Shown: positions 1 to 11,303, counted from the stretch's first letter. The stretch is DNA of 64,000 nucleotides from Tomocerus qinae (GCA_020055645.1 CM034547.1:49664909-49728908), one strand, 5' to 3'. Program-made: numbers and translations. Notes: generated by a model not told the origin, from the letters alone.

Positions 1-2131
1 ATTTCAGTTAGCAGTATCCGTAAAGATATAAGTGTATCTGTCTGTGTACGAAGATAGGAGATATTTTGCATGGTGTCACGAGCCTGGGGACTATAAATTT
101 CCAAGGAATTGAAATGCACATTGCATTGTAGAGTAGCATAGTAGTGGAGGGTGAGATGAGCTGGAATTGGCTTGACTTGACTCCACTCCTTGGTGCCCAT
201 TGCCCAACACAATAGATAGAGTCGAATAAAATAGAATAGAATCTGAGATGTAAAAGTAGAGATGAGAGTAAAGAAGATAAAGGAAGAGAATCCTAGAAAA
301 GAATGGGGAGTTGGATAGGAAGGAAGTTGTAGCAAGAATAAGAATAAGTGAAAGAATAAAAAGAAACACATATCTCCTACACATACTATACATACATGTA
401 CTTATCTACCTACAGACATTGTGGAGCACCAACTACAACCAAGCGTCGACCCATCCTGAACACAACTAACAGATATATTACTCCTACTATATATACCTAT
501 ACTATAAAACCTATTCTTACTACTATTTATGTATTTGTAGTAGTGACTTTACACTTAGAGGAAGTGTAGAGACAGTGCTATGTTACAGCTAACAATATCT
601 TATAATATACATAGACACTTAATGCTTCGTCTCTATGTGTAATATCTTCGAAATTCACAAATGTAAGTAATACGAAGACACCAATAAGCAAAAGAAGTGG
701 GAAAGGATCATGTATCTTTGTCGCTGTCGAAGTGGAAAAGACCGTTTCAGATATACACACTTCATACACAAATACCATAGCGCGCAAGGATGATCTTGAG
801 ACGAATAGCAATACACCAGTCTAAACTCCACTGTAGTACTATGTAAGTACATCCTACAAGTACCCTAACACTACTAGATGACTACAGCAGCCTCCCTACG
901 TGTACTCAGATCGCTTTAGTCGTAGGGAATTGCAACTCATTCATTCATATCACTATCTGCGTATCTGCTCTGGATAACAATAAGCAAATCATCTAAGTCT
1001 CCACTTCAAATACAACTCCTTTAGACTTATACTTTCCTTCACTATTGCATATCCATTTCCAAAAACCTAAAAACGTAGAACCATCCATACACTACCGGAG
1101 TAAAGTCGTCTTGTTTTAAAAAGCATTGAAAATCGTCGACAAAAGCATCATATAGGTATATGCAATTTATTGGCCAAAGAATTGTTAAGAATTAAGTGCT
1201 TTCAAGAAGCATAAACTGAGGTCATGGTCATGACATGCCACGTTTACACTCATTGACTGCTTTATAATTTGATTCTCAAAAATTTTTATGTCGTGGACTA
1301 AGTCATATTCAATTTAAAATCAATGATACTTATCTACTAAAAAATCATCTTAATTTTCTAGTAAATATGTATGCCACTACCAGACGCACATATAGTTAGT
1401 ACGCAAGCGTTGGGAATTTATGTAATTTTATCTTGTGTAGAATCACCGCACCAGTCTGGTGCGGTGATTAAAAATATAAAATTAAAATATCACGTGCTTA
1501 ATGTAGTGTATTAATATTATGTATTGAATAGCCAGACATAATATGAACATCTATCTAATATCTATTTCTAATATAGTCAAATAGTTAATCATTTGGATTT
1601 TCAACTTGTCCTTTTGAGTGCGTCGTCGTATTTCATACGTTTTGAAATAATTTTCGTAATATATGGTAAAACAATCGGATCAGATGTAAATGTTCTAGAA
1701 TAACACACGTGATTTCTGGTCAATATGGATAGAGGTTTTGGATACCCCAGTGGGTTCTGCTTTGATTTATTTAAATGAAAAACAAGAGATGGAATTATTT
1801 TTATGAATACTTTGCTAAAGTGAGAAGCAGTAAAGAGAAATGACGTCTCCTTGTACTACGACTCTATTCAGCAGTGAGTGTGGAAATGATAGGAATCAAT
1901 TTAAATGTTGATATGCCACTTTATTGAAAACACATCACTTGAAATATAGCTGAAGAATGTTCAACAGTGAGATTCTATCATATAAATAAGAAAAGAATGT
2001 GTTTATTGGATATTTGAAGCTGATACGGTATGTATTAGAGTAGATTGACTATGTGTAAACACTTGAAATCCAGACTCCACTTTATGTTCCTTTCATTATT
2101 GCCAAAAAGAATATCCAACAATTGATATTGA
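1..2131. other. Non-coding stretch, no gene supported
   Basis: AT-rich sequence in which I see no convincing exon. The minus-strand open frames at 91-393 and 578-852 are rich in Phe, Leu, Ser and Tyr. They look like the complement of a purine-rich tract rather than coding sequence, and no splice sites bound them. A cryptic (GAATA)n-like run lies near 225-242 and a CTTGACTTGACT word near 170-183. The one distinctive object is the palindrome at 1441-1469, listed separately. Confidence 0.5.
1441..1469. repeat. Perfect GC-rich inverted repeat (hairpin)
   Basis: A 14-base arm (AATCACCGCACCAG) is followed by a single T and then its exact reverse complement. The 29-base element has 15 G/C against strongly AT-rich flanks (TAGAATC before, TAAAAATATAAA after). 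As RNA or single-stranded DNA it would form a 13-bp stem with a 3-base loop. A perfect arm of this length and base content is unlikely by chance in 64 kb. It could be a miniature inverted-repeat remnant, a protein-binding palindrome or a cruciform site. I do not recognise the family. Confidence 0.8.
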
Positions 2132-2161
2132 AGATTTCCGTGGATAAGCAAACTGAATGCT

Positions 2162-2371
2162 ATGTACACACGTGAATGGTCTTACATCAATAGCAGAGCA
2201 ATAGCTGAATCCCTCACGGCAGATGCAGAATCTCTATTTGTACACCTTGCCTCTTCTAAGCCTAAACGAACAAATACAGACCATATTTACTATACACTCT
2301 TTTTGCATTTTCATCACAATGGGATCCCACTGATTGAAAATGACATCATACGGAAAGCAATATACAGCTAG
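2162..2371 (+). CDS. Possible small ORF or exon, 69 aa, unknown
   Basis: A real ATG follows an in-frame open stretch that begins near 2132. The translation starts MYTREWSYINSRAIAESL and ends ENDIIRKAIYS, with charged and polar residues spread through it rather than the Phe/Leu-rich look of shadow frames. No signal peptide, membrane segment or known motif is visible. The upstream AG sites lack a pyrimidine tract, so an exon boundary is not supported. The choice is between a short single-exon ORF and chance, and length alone does not exclude chance. Confidence 0.15.
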   Translation: MYTREWSYINSRAIAESLTADAESLFVHLASSKPKRTNTDHIYYTLFLHFHHNGIPLIENDIIRKAIYS

Positions 2372-5300
2372 TGCCACTCTATATTTATCTGCAGTTTATC
2401 TTGACGTAATAGGAAAGTGCAGATAGGTTGAAAAAATTATGCATAGGTACCAAATTTTCAATCTAAATGAAACCAAACATGCATAAGTAATTGATAGGTA
2501 TCTGCTGAATACCATATGCACAGTTTTGCGTTATTTGCCATCCAATTAAATTCACGCGTGTTGTGGATGTACAACTCTCAAGTCTCTCGTTACGAAATAT
2601 GATTCAGAACTATAAATTATCGTTAAAAATCGAGATAAGGAAGTACTATTAGGTTACGGGTTTATTACTTAATGAATTCTCTCGGTAGGTAATAAGAGAA
2701 TGCTCTACTAGTATGCATTAGTACATACTACCGTTAACAACTTCAGCTGTAAAATTGCTATCATTAGCAAAATGCTAAGCAAAAGTATTACAAATATATT
2801 TATGCATACATAGAGCATAGTATGATCAAATGATAATTGTCTGTCCAAAATGTTTGGTAGCGACAGTGGCTACGACTCAAGCATATTGCACATGATTGAT
2901 GAAAATCATTAAATAAAATATAGGCAAGTGATATGGAAGTGTATACCACTGTACGAGTTTGTGCTCAGATCCTTATATCTGAATGTAATGGAGATCTGAA
3001 GTTTGTATATTTAATATTCGTGTGATAGTGACACTAATGATAGCGTATAAGCGGCAAAAGGTTTATAAGAATTTATATCGCTTGTTTATTATGCAAAGGA
3101 TTTTAAGTCAATGCACATTTTAGTAAATTGAATTTTAGAATAGAGATGTGTAGAGGTTTCAAATTTCTCCGAATAAATTAGTGAAAAGGCGTAGCATTTT
3201 TCTGTGCTTCCAATTGGAAATATAAACTTGCTATATACCTATTTTCCTTTAGGATGGATATAGTAAATCCGTATCGGGAACAAGTCATGGACACCACAAT
3301 TAATATAATAGATAGTAAGTATTCTTACTTGGATATGATATTACCAAAGTGAACAAGTTTCTTAGGTCTTTCATTCTTATGGGACCTTATATGTATTTTA
3401 TTGTATGTCACAGACTATATAGCATGGAGTGAACACTTGTGTAACCTAACTCACATCTATTTTACTACGCACATCAATTCAAGCACCATTACTAACCTGA
3501 AAGAGCACACCATTACTTTTTCCATTCACTTACGTGAACTTTGCGATTTCCTCATGCAGTTTTTCTCTACTTTTCTTTAAAACAAAATTGCACTCCATTC
3601 TTTTGTCTTTTGCACGAGCAATTCTACAACATTAACCATTTCACCACTATCTTTCTATTGTGCTGAGTGTTTGAAGCAGTGCATGGTAACACTCAGCCTC
3701 TTTCACTGCACTTTACCGTCAGCATAAAGATCAACATCTTCAAGTAGACACTGTTTTAATGTGATATAGTCATGCCTAATGATTACTCCACGTGGTTGTA
3801 ACCATTAGGTTCTGTTTCGGGTGCAAAAAAGGTACCTAACTACTGAGATAGAGATAAAGCATGCTTTATATCTTTGAACAAGGCTATAGGTACTGATTTA
3901 TAACTTTATTTATAACAATGGTTAGCAGTAGGTATAATCTACTAAACAAATTCAAATATGATAAACAAGAAAACTACCATTAGGTTCTTTTTACAATTTA
4001 GTAGTCTTATAGAAAGAACTGAACAAAACAGTATTTGCCGCAATAAGTATTGGTTCGTGTTACACAGCTATTTAAAGGCACTTTTGAACTATATTTTGAG
4101 CTAAATAAAAATATTTTTGTAACTAATCTGAATAATGAAGATGAATATTCAGTGGAGTGGCATGTGATACTGAAAAGGTTTATTGAGGATGGTTGGCATT
4201 GTTGAAATATCATCTAGCTGTTTAATTTAAATTGGAATTTAGATGAGAGTAAAGTAGACAGGACAGAACATGGGGATGTGGCTTACAATTAGTTAGTAGA
4301 CTGACATTAAGTGGATCCAGTCAGCAAGGACAAGGCTTGAATAGAGTCAGAGAGCAGACAGGACAAGAAAGCAGGCCTGATTTGACTTGTCTTGGTTGTG
4401 GTGAACTTTCACTTGAGTGAGGATGAAGTTGAGCCGAACTGACTTAATACTCCTTGCTATTAATACAATAACAATACGAGCATTATAACATTATAAAGGT
4501 AAAGTTGAGTATTTCTAGGGTATTCCAATTCAATAGAATTATATAGACAACATAATATAGACATGTAAATAGTATCTGCAAGGAGGAAATAGATTTAGCC
4601 ACTTTATAGCATATAATAATCTGCAGAGGCTGAGAAGTAATATTCTTGGAGTGACGTAAAATAAAGGATGTTATGTACTACATCACCTTTAGCTGATTTC
4701 AAGTCGCGTTGTTGTTTAGAATCAACGCTAACGTTAGACTTGGTTATTCCTCCTAAATCTGAAGATAATCATAAAGGTTGATGGGATATTAGATAAAGTG
4801 TTCTTGAACCACTATAGGGACCCCCAACTCATAGTCGCCTATCCCTTGAGCTCTATTTTCGTGTTAATATGTAGGAACTACATTCTATCAATGGACTATT
4901 TGACTTTCCTTAGCTCCACTGCTGTTTGTGATATAAATAGTTGTATATAGCGAATCTTAACCACAGGAAGAATGTACTGTAATCTTCTTACGAGAAGAGC
5001 ACAAGAAAAGTAGATCATGCCACAGTTCCTTCAAGATGCTCGCAAAGATGAGATGAAACTACTATCACTCGTGGTGGGCTATCATGTAATCATTGCCAGT
5101 TGCATCCCAGGATCACACTACAGATGAACATTAAACTATACAAAGTGCAAAGTCAGTTGTTTTCTTGCTTAACGCATCTTACTTTCTTCCCTATTATGAG
5201 ATTACTAATAAAACTCAACTCCCATAGCCTTGTACTACACCATACAACGATGACCTTAATAGCACAATGCTTCTCCTAACCTTAAAACAGTCAAACAACG

Positions 5301-5596
5301 GATTTTTTATAATAATATAACTTGTGTATCCCATAATATGCTACTAAATCCATTTTGTGATAACAAGTCTGTAAAAACGGTTGTTTACTAAATAAACAAG
5401 TATAAACTAAAATAACATTATAGTACAAAAATTGTCTTTAAAGATTGTGGTTAGTTCAAGGAAGTCTTTTACTTTTACACTGCTAGGATTTTCCAAGCGT
5501 TGACTATACTGATTCCTATATCGTCGTAAACAGATAAATTGTATTCCATTGAACCATTCATATGAATCAGGTTATCTGCAATGTACAATTTCTTAT
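2372..5596. other. Non-coding stretch, no gene supported
   Basis: About 3.2 kb without an open frame that I would defend. The minus-strand frame at 4007-4213 has no splice or composition support. A purine-rich plus-strand tract lies at about 4225-4440 and contains GACTTGTCTTGG and GAGTTGAGCC words. 3430-3760 is pyrimidine-rich. A minus-strand CAC|GTAAGT donor lookalike sits near 3529 without a convincing exon before it. Confidence 0.5.
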
Positions 5597-5878
5597 TTAT
5601 TTATTACATCGAAAATTAAAGGTGGAACAACATTCTATCATATTTTGACAAATTGAAGAAATTATATATTCTGGAAAAGTGATTGAATGAAAGTGAGTGA
5701 AAACGTTTTTGAAACTGTTCAAATCATAGTTTGGTGGTAATGATGTTTTAAGCATATTAAATAATATGATAACGAAGTGGAAATGCAGTGTTGATCCGTA
5801 ATTTTTCAGGCTGGTCCACAATAAATTGAAAGTGTAAACGAAAGGGATCGGATTGAAGGCCATGAAAATGAACGACAA
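5597..5878 (-). CDS. Third of three overlapping minus-strand open frames
   Basis: A 93-codon frame that starts on TTG, with an ATG five codons in, so it could only be an internal or 3-prime exon or a decayed segment. It begins with residues like FIFMAFNPIPFVYTF and ends CCSTFNFRCNK. It overlaps the end of the frame at 5757-6041 by 122 bases in another phase, so both cannot be coding along the overlap. An AATAAA-type string (AATAAATAAATAAG on the minus strand) lies at its stop. No family is recognised. Confidence 0.15.
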   Translation of the reverse strand: MSFIFMAFNPIPFVYTFNLLWTSLKNYGSTLHFHFVIILFNMLKTSLPPNYDLNSFKNVFTHFHSITFPEYIISSICQNMIECCSTFNFRCNK

Positions 5879-6041
5879 TATTGATGGTTAACTTGTACTG
5901 AAGATGGGCAAAGGGTATCCTTACGGCCGTAGCTATAATAGCGTCCGCCCAGTTACTAATAGTCATAAGTATTAGTTTTAGGTGTAGTAATGGATTTGAT
6001 AGGAAAACGGGGAAAGTGTTACAGAAAGTAACCATCACCAC
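5757..6041 (-). CDS. Possible membrane-type exon, unknown
   Basis: A 94-codon frame with a GTG-ATG at its start. Residues 3-40 are hydrophobic (FPVFLSNPLLHLKLILMT), followed by ISNWADAIIATA and then by a GCC|GTAAGG donor about 40 codons in. Just upstream on this strand is a pyrimidine-rich run ending in ATTAG|CAG, a usable acceptor. A first exon of about 40 codons ending at the donor is more plausible than the full frame. It overlaps the ATG-led frame at 6019-6213. A membrane segment can be inferred, but the function is unknown. Confidence 0.2.
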   Translation of the reverse strand: MVMVTFCNTFPVFLSNPLLHLKLILMTISNWADAIIATAVRIPFAHLQYKLTINIVVHFHGLQSDPFRLHFQFIVDQPEKLRINTAFPLRYHII

Positions 6042-6213
6042 AACTGCTAATCATGGAATGCGGAAAGGATGGTTTAATAGGAAGAAAGAACATAGAAGAT
6101 GAGAGAATGATCCAAGTATCGGCCATAGGCCAAATTGTGAATCCGAATCCGAGGCAGCCGAATCCGACGGGAGTTTGATCGGCGGCGCGTTTGCGCCTTT
6201 CTCCACACTGCAT
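6019..6213 (-). CDS. ATG-led 64-aa ORF in a GC-rich island, unknown
   Basis: A true ATG. The N-terminal third is distinctly GC-rich, with residues MQCGERRKRAADQTPVGFG, and is followed by a hydrophobic run (IILSSSMFFLPI). The stop falls in CTGTAACA, which could also be a weak donor. The complementary strand is also open here and reads a Ser/Glu-rich frame (CESESEAAESDGSL) from about 6105, so the coding strand is uncertain. The CpG-containing composition differs from the surrounding DNA and suggests either an exon or a promoter-proximal region. Confidence 0.2.
   Translation of the reverse strand: MQCGERRKRAADQTPVGFGCLGFGFTIWPMADTWIILSSSMFFLPIKPSFPHSMISSCGDGYFL
6139..6168 (+). repeat. Three GAATCC units in a GC-rich island
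   Basis: GAATCC occurs twice in tandem from 6139 and again as CGAATCCGA about 10 bases later. GC-rich sequence with several CpGs follows directly (GGCGGCGCG at about 6181). A minor low-complexity feature, useful as a marker of the island. Confidence 0.6.
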
Positions 6214-6613
6214 GCTTTACATCTTCTATCACATTCTCATTATACCCATACAATGTAGGAGCAGGTTTCCGTGCCGACTTTTCCTATCGTACTCAATATT
6301 CGTAGTTGGGCAGTTCAGCTAGAGCTTTCTTTGCCATCGTACGCGCCGTACATACGTTGCGTACCTACATGCAGCATACATATCTTCTCCCGTAGTCCTA
6401 CAGAGTATTTCTCGTCTACAATGGGCTAGCAGGAGCAGTTGTTGGTTATTCCATGCTTTCTGTCTCTCAACTCAACTCCACAACAGAACTATACTTTACT
6501 TTCTCAGTTCAGCCTTATCTCGAAAGTCGGCTGTGGGAACAGAGTAAAGTGTGTGACTGCCGTATTGTGTGGAGTCTCGCAAAGGAACGGTTGAAAGTTT
6601 GTTTCTCTCTCAG

Positions 6614-6673
6614 TTCTTTACTGACCTGGTTGCTGGGAAGAGTGCGTCTACTTTCTCCGCTAATGCCAAACCA
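6614..6673 (+). CDS. Candidate 20-codon internal exon
   Basis: Sixty bases lie between a very good acceptor (TTTGTTTCTCTCTCAG) and a CCA|GTGAGG donor. The exon is open in a phase-0 frame from end to end and reads FFTDLVAGKSASTFSANAKP. It has about 50% GC, higher than its flanks. The same frame is open upstream (VESRKGTVESLFLSQ), so the true 5-prime end could lie further left, and downstream to about 6758. No partner exon with matching phase was identified and the family is unknown. Confidence 0.25.
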
Positions 6674-6760
6674 GTGAGGAGGCATTTCTTGTTTGCTCAA
6701 TACAAACAACTTTTCTTATTGCTCTATAAAAATCTCAATTTATATTTCAGTTTGTATTAA

Positions 6761-9283
6761 AATATTAATTATTACCCATTATTTATTCCACTGCAAGAAA
6801 TACTATCTGAAGAAAGACAGTGAAATGCCAAGCGTTTGGCACAAATTCCGACTTTTACTTTGTACTTGAGAAAATTCGTGACTAATACAAAAAGTAATTT
6901 ATTAGTGTAGCGTGGAGAAAAAAGAAAAACGCGCACCTGCATATTCCTACAGAGATCATTGTTGTACCAAAGAACAGACTTGTGTTTCTATTTACATACA
7001 AACCAGTAGGGATGTGGAGAGGTATATGAATTGTATTCAGTGCACGATCCCATTCCTGAATGGCACGGAATACTTTTAAAAAGCTTGACATAAATTAAAG
7101 GCTTCGGACAAGTGAACGCAACAGAGCACAACAAAGACCATCCAATCATTCACGAAGTTCAATTCAAGCTGAATTCAGAACCGAAACGGGTGCATTTGAG
7201 TTCCAGTTGAGACTAGAACTGATTGTGAGTTGGGAGTGAACTGAATACGATTAAAGGATAGTTTCTTTAACTATATAGAGTCTGTTGACATCCTTACCGG
7301 CATCCCGTCATCGACAAGAGATACATCTTTCTATACGGATTTACACACAACAGTCATTGAATAGAGAGTACTAATGTAGCTCGTACACGATCTCAACTAG
7401 TGTGCTTCATAAACTAACTCACTCACTTAAAGAAGAAAAGGAGGAACGTTGTAGTTCACTGCAGACCGAACATTCAGTCCAGGAAGGGTAAGCTTAATTG
7501 AAGAAAATTCAATTGAATCAGTTTACCCGTCTCCTCCGCCTCTTCCACAGCCCTATACACATACATGAACACTTAAATGCGTTCATTCCATCCATTGGGC
7601 TACAATTGAATTGACCCTATGGAGACTGTTGTGACTAGATTCTATATGTGAACACGTGAAGATCTGACTTATTTCGCACAGAACTGCATCAGTCACCCTA
7701 TTCCTATATTACCAATAGGATTGCAGATTAGTTGAACTAAGCCGCAGCTAGCCATTAACAGTATTAACTTGAATACAATCAACGAGAGTGTGTAATTAGT
7801 CACTCATCACATTATATTATTACGGCAGAGCAGTTATTGTGTGCCAGACAGTGAAAACTGTTTTCTAAAATTCATTTCCCTCTCTCCGACACTCATTTAG
7901 CTGGGATACATTTATAGGACAGCTCAAAATAGTGCAGATACAAAGAGAAAGTTTTATAAAGCAAATAGCACGCCACGAGCGTAAAATATAACACATAGCT
8001 TGTTCAGTTGTTCATAAAAGCAAATTGGATTGACTGATACAACCGAAAATAGAGTTCAGCCAGTTTAGAACAGTGGGCAATGGCAATAACATTGCGGGGC
8101 TCCTCTCCTCACAATAAACTCTACATGTAAACTTGCTAAAGTTCTGTGGTCGACTTCAATAATAGAAGCAACAGACAGAAGTTCCGAACAGACACACACG
8201 GTTCATGTCCGTCGACTGTGTGGCTACTGAATATCGCTTTGATTGTATTCGTAAGTGAATTGAGTGACAGACTTAATGTGTTGTGTTATGTTGTGGTGGA
8301 TGGTGAATGAGATGGGTGCAATCTAAACCCATCCCATGCATGCACAGCTCTGATCGTAAGTTTCTCTCTCCATAAGATTCTATTAAAACCTTTGTATATT
8401 ATTTTCCAAGCACATACAGCATCTATATGCAGTCAACTAAGTAATGAAATTATATTACTACATATATAATATTTTCAGCCGGTTAATTCTCCCGTCTGGA
8501 AAAAGAAAACAATAATAATATACCTAGGTCCTATGTCTATTTTTGAGATTTCTATTTCCACTGTATTTCGTATCCGTTGGTTCACTCGACGTGATTGCAA
8601 TAAGTCTAGAGTGGGCGTGTGTGTGGGGATGCTCCCACAACTTCTCTAATAGGTAATGCAATGCAATACTGTAGTTTACTATTATCTATTGAATAATAGT
8701 AGCTTTACACATGTAGCCTCCTTCCTTGTACTACTAACTATAAAATAAGGAGGACGTTAGGTTTTAGTATAGTAGTATGTATTAGGGAAATGCACTTGAT
8801 TCCAATCCATTCGGCTAAAGCAGCCTGCTCCTGAATTGATAGAATTGAATTGGGTGAAATTGAATTGGCTGTGCGTACATAGTTTCTCTATGGACTAGTA
8901 TAACTACTCTATGTACATAATAGGAGTAGGAGGAAACCAAAACATTGGAATCTATATACATGTAGTATTATATATCTGCGTGTACATGTGTCAGGTTCCC
9001 TTGGATCTGATGTAATGTGAATACAATATAAAGTCAACTAAGCTAAATGCTCTGAAGAGATTCGATAAGTATCTCATCCTCATCACTAGTATACGAGATG
9101 GGGAATTTATCGGTGGGTGAGATTCCGATTAGTTGGAGCTAATGGAGCGGTGGGAAATGATAGACTAACTGGTATTTTCACTCCATTGAGCTTGAGCCGA
9201 GCTGAGACTTGCCGCCAAACACTACAGAATGGAATAGAATAGAGCTTTTACTGCATAAAGAACTGTTTAGGAGAATGAGCTGA
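6761..9283. other. Mostly non-coding stretch
   Basis: I see no splice-bounded frame here. A 37-codon open stretch at about 7097-7207 on the plus strand (with TEHNKDHPIIHEVQFKLNSE) is composition-wise coding-like, but it is short and unbounded. Near 8357 an ATC|GTAAGT donor is preceded by stops in all three frames, so it would have to follow a tiny or non-coding exon. A cryptic GAATT repeat lies at 8836-8868. Confidence 0.4.
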
Positions 9284-9523
9284 GAATTGTTGGGAGAAGG
9301 AAGGAAAGGAGCGGGCCAAAGTTATTTTACTCTAAAAAGATCCAGGACAGGAGACAGCAAACCAAAGGTACACAGCCTCAACAGTATCTCTGCGTTTGAA
9401 GGGATGGGACGCTTGCATTCAATTCTATTCAATTGCGTCGTCAGTCGGATATCATGGGTTACATTAAGACAGAATAGACCTGGAATGGATATCTATCATG
9501 TAAAGGCTTCACATGAGACTTAA
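9284..9523 (+). CDS. Possible exon, 79 open codons, unknown
   Basis: An open plus-strand frame of 79 codons with raised GC that begins EGRKGAGQSYFTLKRSRTG, basic and polar. A CCAAAG|GTACAC junction about 27 codons in is a moderate donor, which would make a short basic exon. The frame has no ATG near its start and no strong acceptor, so the 5-prime end is undefined. No motif is recognised. Confidence 0.15.
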   Translation, partial: ELLGEGRKGAGQSYFTLKRSRTGDSKPKVHSLNSISAFEGMGRLHSILFNCVVSRISWVTLRQNRPGMDIYHVKASHET

Positions 9524-10353
9524 CTTCTGTGCTTTCATGACTTTATATTTATAACTCTATAGAACTAACTCGGTTATCATACCTACCTTATTCTTTCACT
9601 ACCTACTTACTCTTTACTTATGACTTGTCTCTCAAAAATGAAAAGGATTGTACTTTCTCTTACTTTCTATTGTAAAGTGGTTTATTCTTAGAATAGGTTT
9701 AAGTACTTACTGCTACTACCAAAAATCATTTATAGGTATTATAAATATACTATATGTTTTCATCTATAGTATCGTAAGTATAATAAGTTATAAGTAATTC
9801 CATTAATTGTACTTATGACCACTCCTTCCATATGCTACATGTATTAAAGAACATTATGTCAAGACTTACAACATAAATCTTACGTGTATTTACAATTGGC
9901 TACCAAAACTAATGGTAATTATTTGCACCACGACCATAAATTTGATATAAATATTGAATTTTACAGTTTCAGAGCTATTAAATGTCAAAATTAGGGCTTT
10001 TGGTGCAATAGGTAAATAAGACTTAAATTCTATTCATACCACAGTAATAGGTACTAAAAAGATTTTGTACTGTGCTGACTATAAACCAATCGACTAATGT
10101 GTTTTAAATGAATTACCCAGGCATGACTTGACCGTCCAGTGTATCATTTCGTAGAAACTTTAATGCATATAGCTTAGCTACTGAGAAACATTCTAATATA
10201 AAAAGTTCGATTATGTATGTTGGAGTGATCTCATCTGTATCTGGTATTTACTGCTGGTAGATAAAGTTTAGCAAACCATAAAAATATAGTTCTTATGGTT
10301 AGAATTTATTTTTGTCATGCAAATGCAGAATTTAGAATTTATTGAGTTGATAA

Positions 10354-10575
10354 ATGAATGTCTTGAGTGTTGATGTCAGATACTGTGGAAATGGAATTTT
10401 AGAGCTGAAAAACGAAAAACTTTTCAGTGTTACAACATTTTCACTGCAACTGCCATTAATTCGATTGCAATTGTGCCCATTCTGTATTAATGGGCCACAA
10501 AAACTTTTTGTAGTTGTATCCTTCCAAGAAACAAAAATACTTATTTCTAAGAATACTCTAAAAATGCCCATTTAA
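10354..10575 (+). CDS. ATG-led 73-aa ORF, unknown
   Basis: Starts with ATG in the context AAATGAATG and encodes MNVLSVDVRYCGNGILELKN, then a hydrophobic middle and a Lys-rich end. The minus strand is also open over the same bases (10332-10571, with CGPLIQNGHNCNRINGSCS), so at least one is a shadow, and both may be chance. No donor closes the plus-strand frame. The terminal-exon candidate at 10775 lies 200 bases downstream on this strand, but no in-phase junction was found. Confidence 0.12.
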   Translation: MNVLSVDVRYCGNGILELKNEKLFSVTTFSLQLPLIRLQLCPFCINGPQKLFVVVSFQETKILISKNTLKMPI

Positions 10576-10774
10576 TTACCTGCATGTATGATAAAGGAGA
10601 AAAAAATCGTGTTTGTAAGTAAAACTGTAACATGTCAAAAATTGAATAGCCTCTATTGATAAATAACTGGAGATGTATTATTTTAATTGATCAAGATGAT
10701 ATTATATAGATAGTGTGAGGTATGCATGGTATTCCATTTCTTTTTAATACATAGTTGATATTTATTCTTTACAG

Positions 10775-10821
10775 ATATTAGAAAACTAGCTCGAGAAACG
10801 GTAGAGAAGACAAGAAGATAA
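10775..10821 (+). CDS. Candidate terminal coding exon
   Basis: A very good acceptor (TATTTATTCTTTACAG) is followed by an exon open in only one phase. After two bases that complete a codon, it reads IRKLARETVEKTRR and stops at TAA (10819-10821). The other two phases stop within the first five codons. The peptide is short and highly charged. The upstream exon should end with one base of a codon, and I could not identify it with confidence. Confidence 0.25.
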
Positions 10822-10869
10822 AAACAAACCGACACACTTTTATTCTGCTGACACAGATTTTTATTAATA

Positions 10870-11067
10870 GTGAAGTTGACGCCTGTTCGGAAACAAGGAG
10901 AAAAATCGAAAACTAGGATCGCATGGTATCACATCACATTACATTTGATCGGAGAGGAGAAAAATCGAAGAAAACAAGGAAAGAATACTAAGACAGATCC
11001 TAGAAGACAAGTTAGACAGACAAAGACAACAGAAAACCTATTTAAAGCTTATATCTGTGGTACATAG
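10870..11067 (+). CDS. Very basic 65-aa open frame, unknown
   Basis: A purine-rich tract encodes a Lys/Arg-rich frame (VKLTPVRKQGEKSKTRIAWY, then GEEKNRRKQGKNTKTDPRRQ). It starts on GTG, with no ATG. The sequence contains an imperfect internal duplication of GGAGAAAAATCGAA with neighbours. Purine-rich low-complexity DNA gives this kind of translation in any case, so the charged composition is weak support. It meets the minus-strand terminal exon candidate tail to tail, with a 19-base overlap. Confidence 0.1.
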   Translation: MKLTPVRKQGEKSKTRIAWYHITLHLIGEEKNRRKQGKNTKTDPRRQVRQTKTTENLFKAYICGT

Positions 11068-11303
11068 TTAGTTGTGTGCCGAAAAGGTTCTTCTGGGTGA
11101 GTGTGAGTACTTTGGAGAGATATACACTCCTGTTGTTGTTCAAGTTGCATTGAATTGGGTATAAAAAGAGAGATAGTCTTTTGGGTAGAATGTTGGAAGA
11201 CAATATAGAGTGTAAAAGAAGAGCAGGAGTCGACGCGGCACTCCTCCCTGTTTAGGTAGTTGTACTTATATGCAATAAAATATAAGTCACCAGAACGAAA
11301 ACA
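11049..11303 (-). CDS. Candidate terminal exon, Cys-containing, 84 aa
   Basis: On the minus strand a long pyrimidine tract ends in CTTCTATCGCAG. A phase-0 exon then reads CFRSGDLYFIAYKYNYLNRE, with ECRVDSCSS soon after, and runs 84 codons to TAA. The same frame is open upstream through the tract, giving 115 codons in all from a TTG, but those residues look like a translated pyrimidine tract. The A/C-rich plus strand of the 1.2 kb upstream fits minus-strand transcription. Family unknown. Confidence 0.25.
   Translation of the reverse strand, partial: CFRSGDLYFIAYKYNYLNREECRVDSCSSFTLYIVFQHSTQKTISLFIPNSMQLEQQQECISLQSTHTHPEEPFRHTTNYVPQI

Noticed and set aside
91-393. Minus-strand 100-codon frame
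   Set aside because: A Phe/Leu/Ser/Tyr-rich translation of a purine-rich opposite strand. No ATG-driven structure or splice sites.
655-852. Overlapping minus-strand frames at 578-852
   Set aside because: No splice sites, short, and composition driven by AT content.
8340-8362. ATC|GTAAGT donor near 8357
   Set aside because: Stops in all three frames shortly upstream, so there is no coding exon to attach.
10332-10571. Minus-strand 79-codon frame opposite 10354-10575
   Set aside because: Mutually exclusive with the plus-strand ORF, and without splice support.
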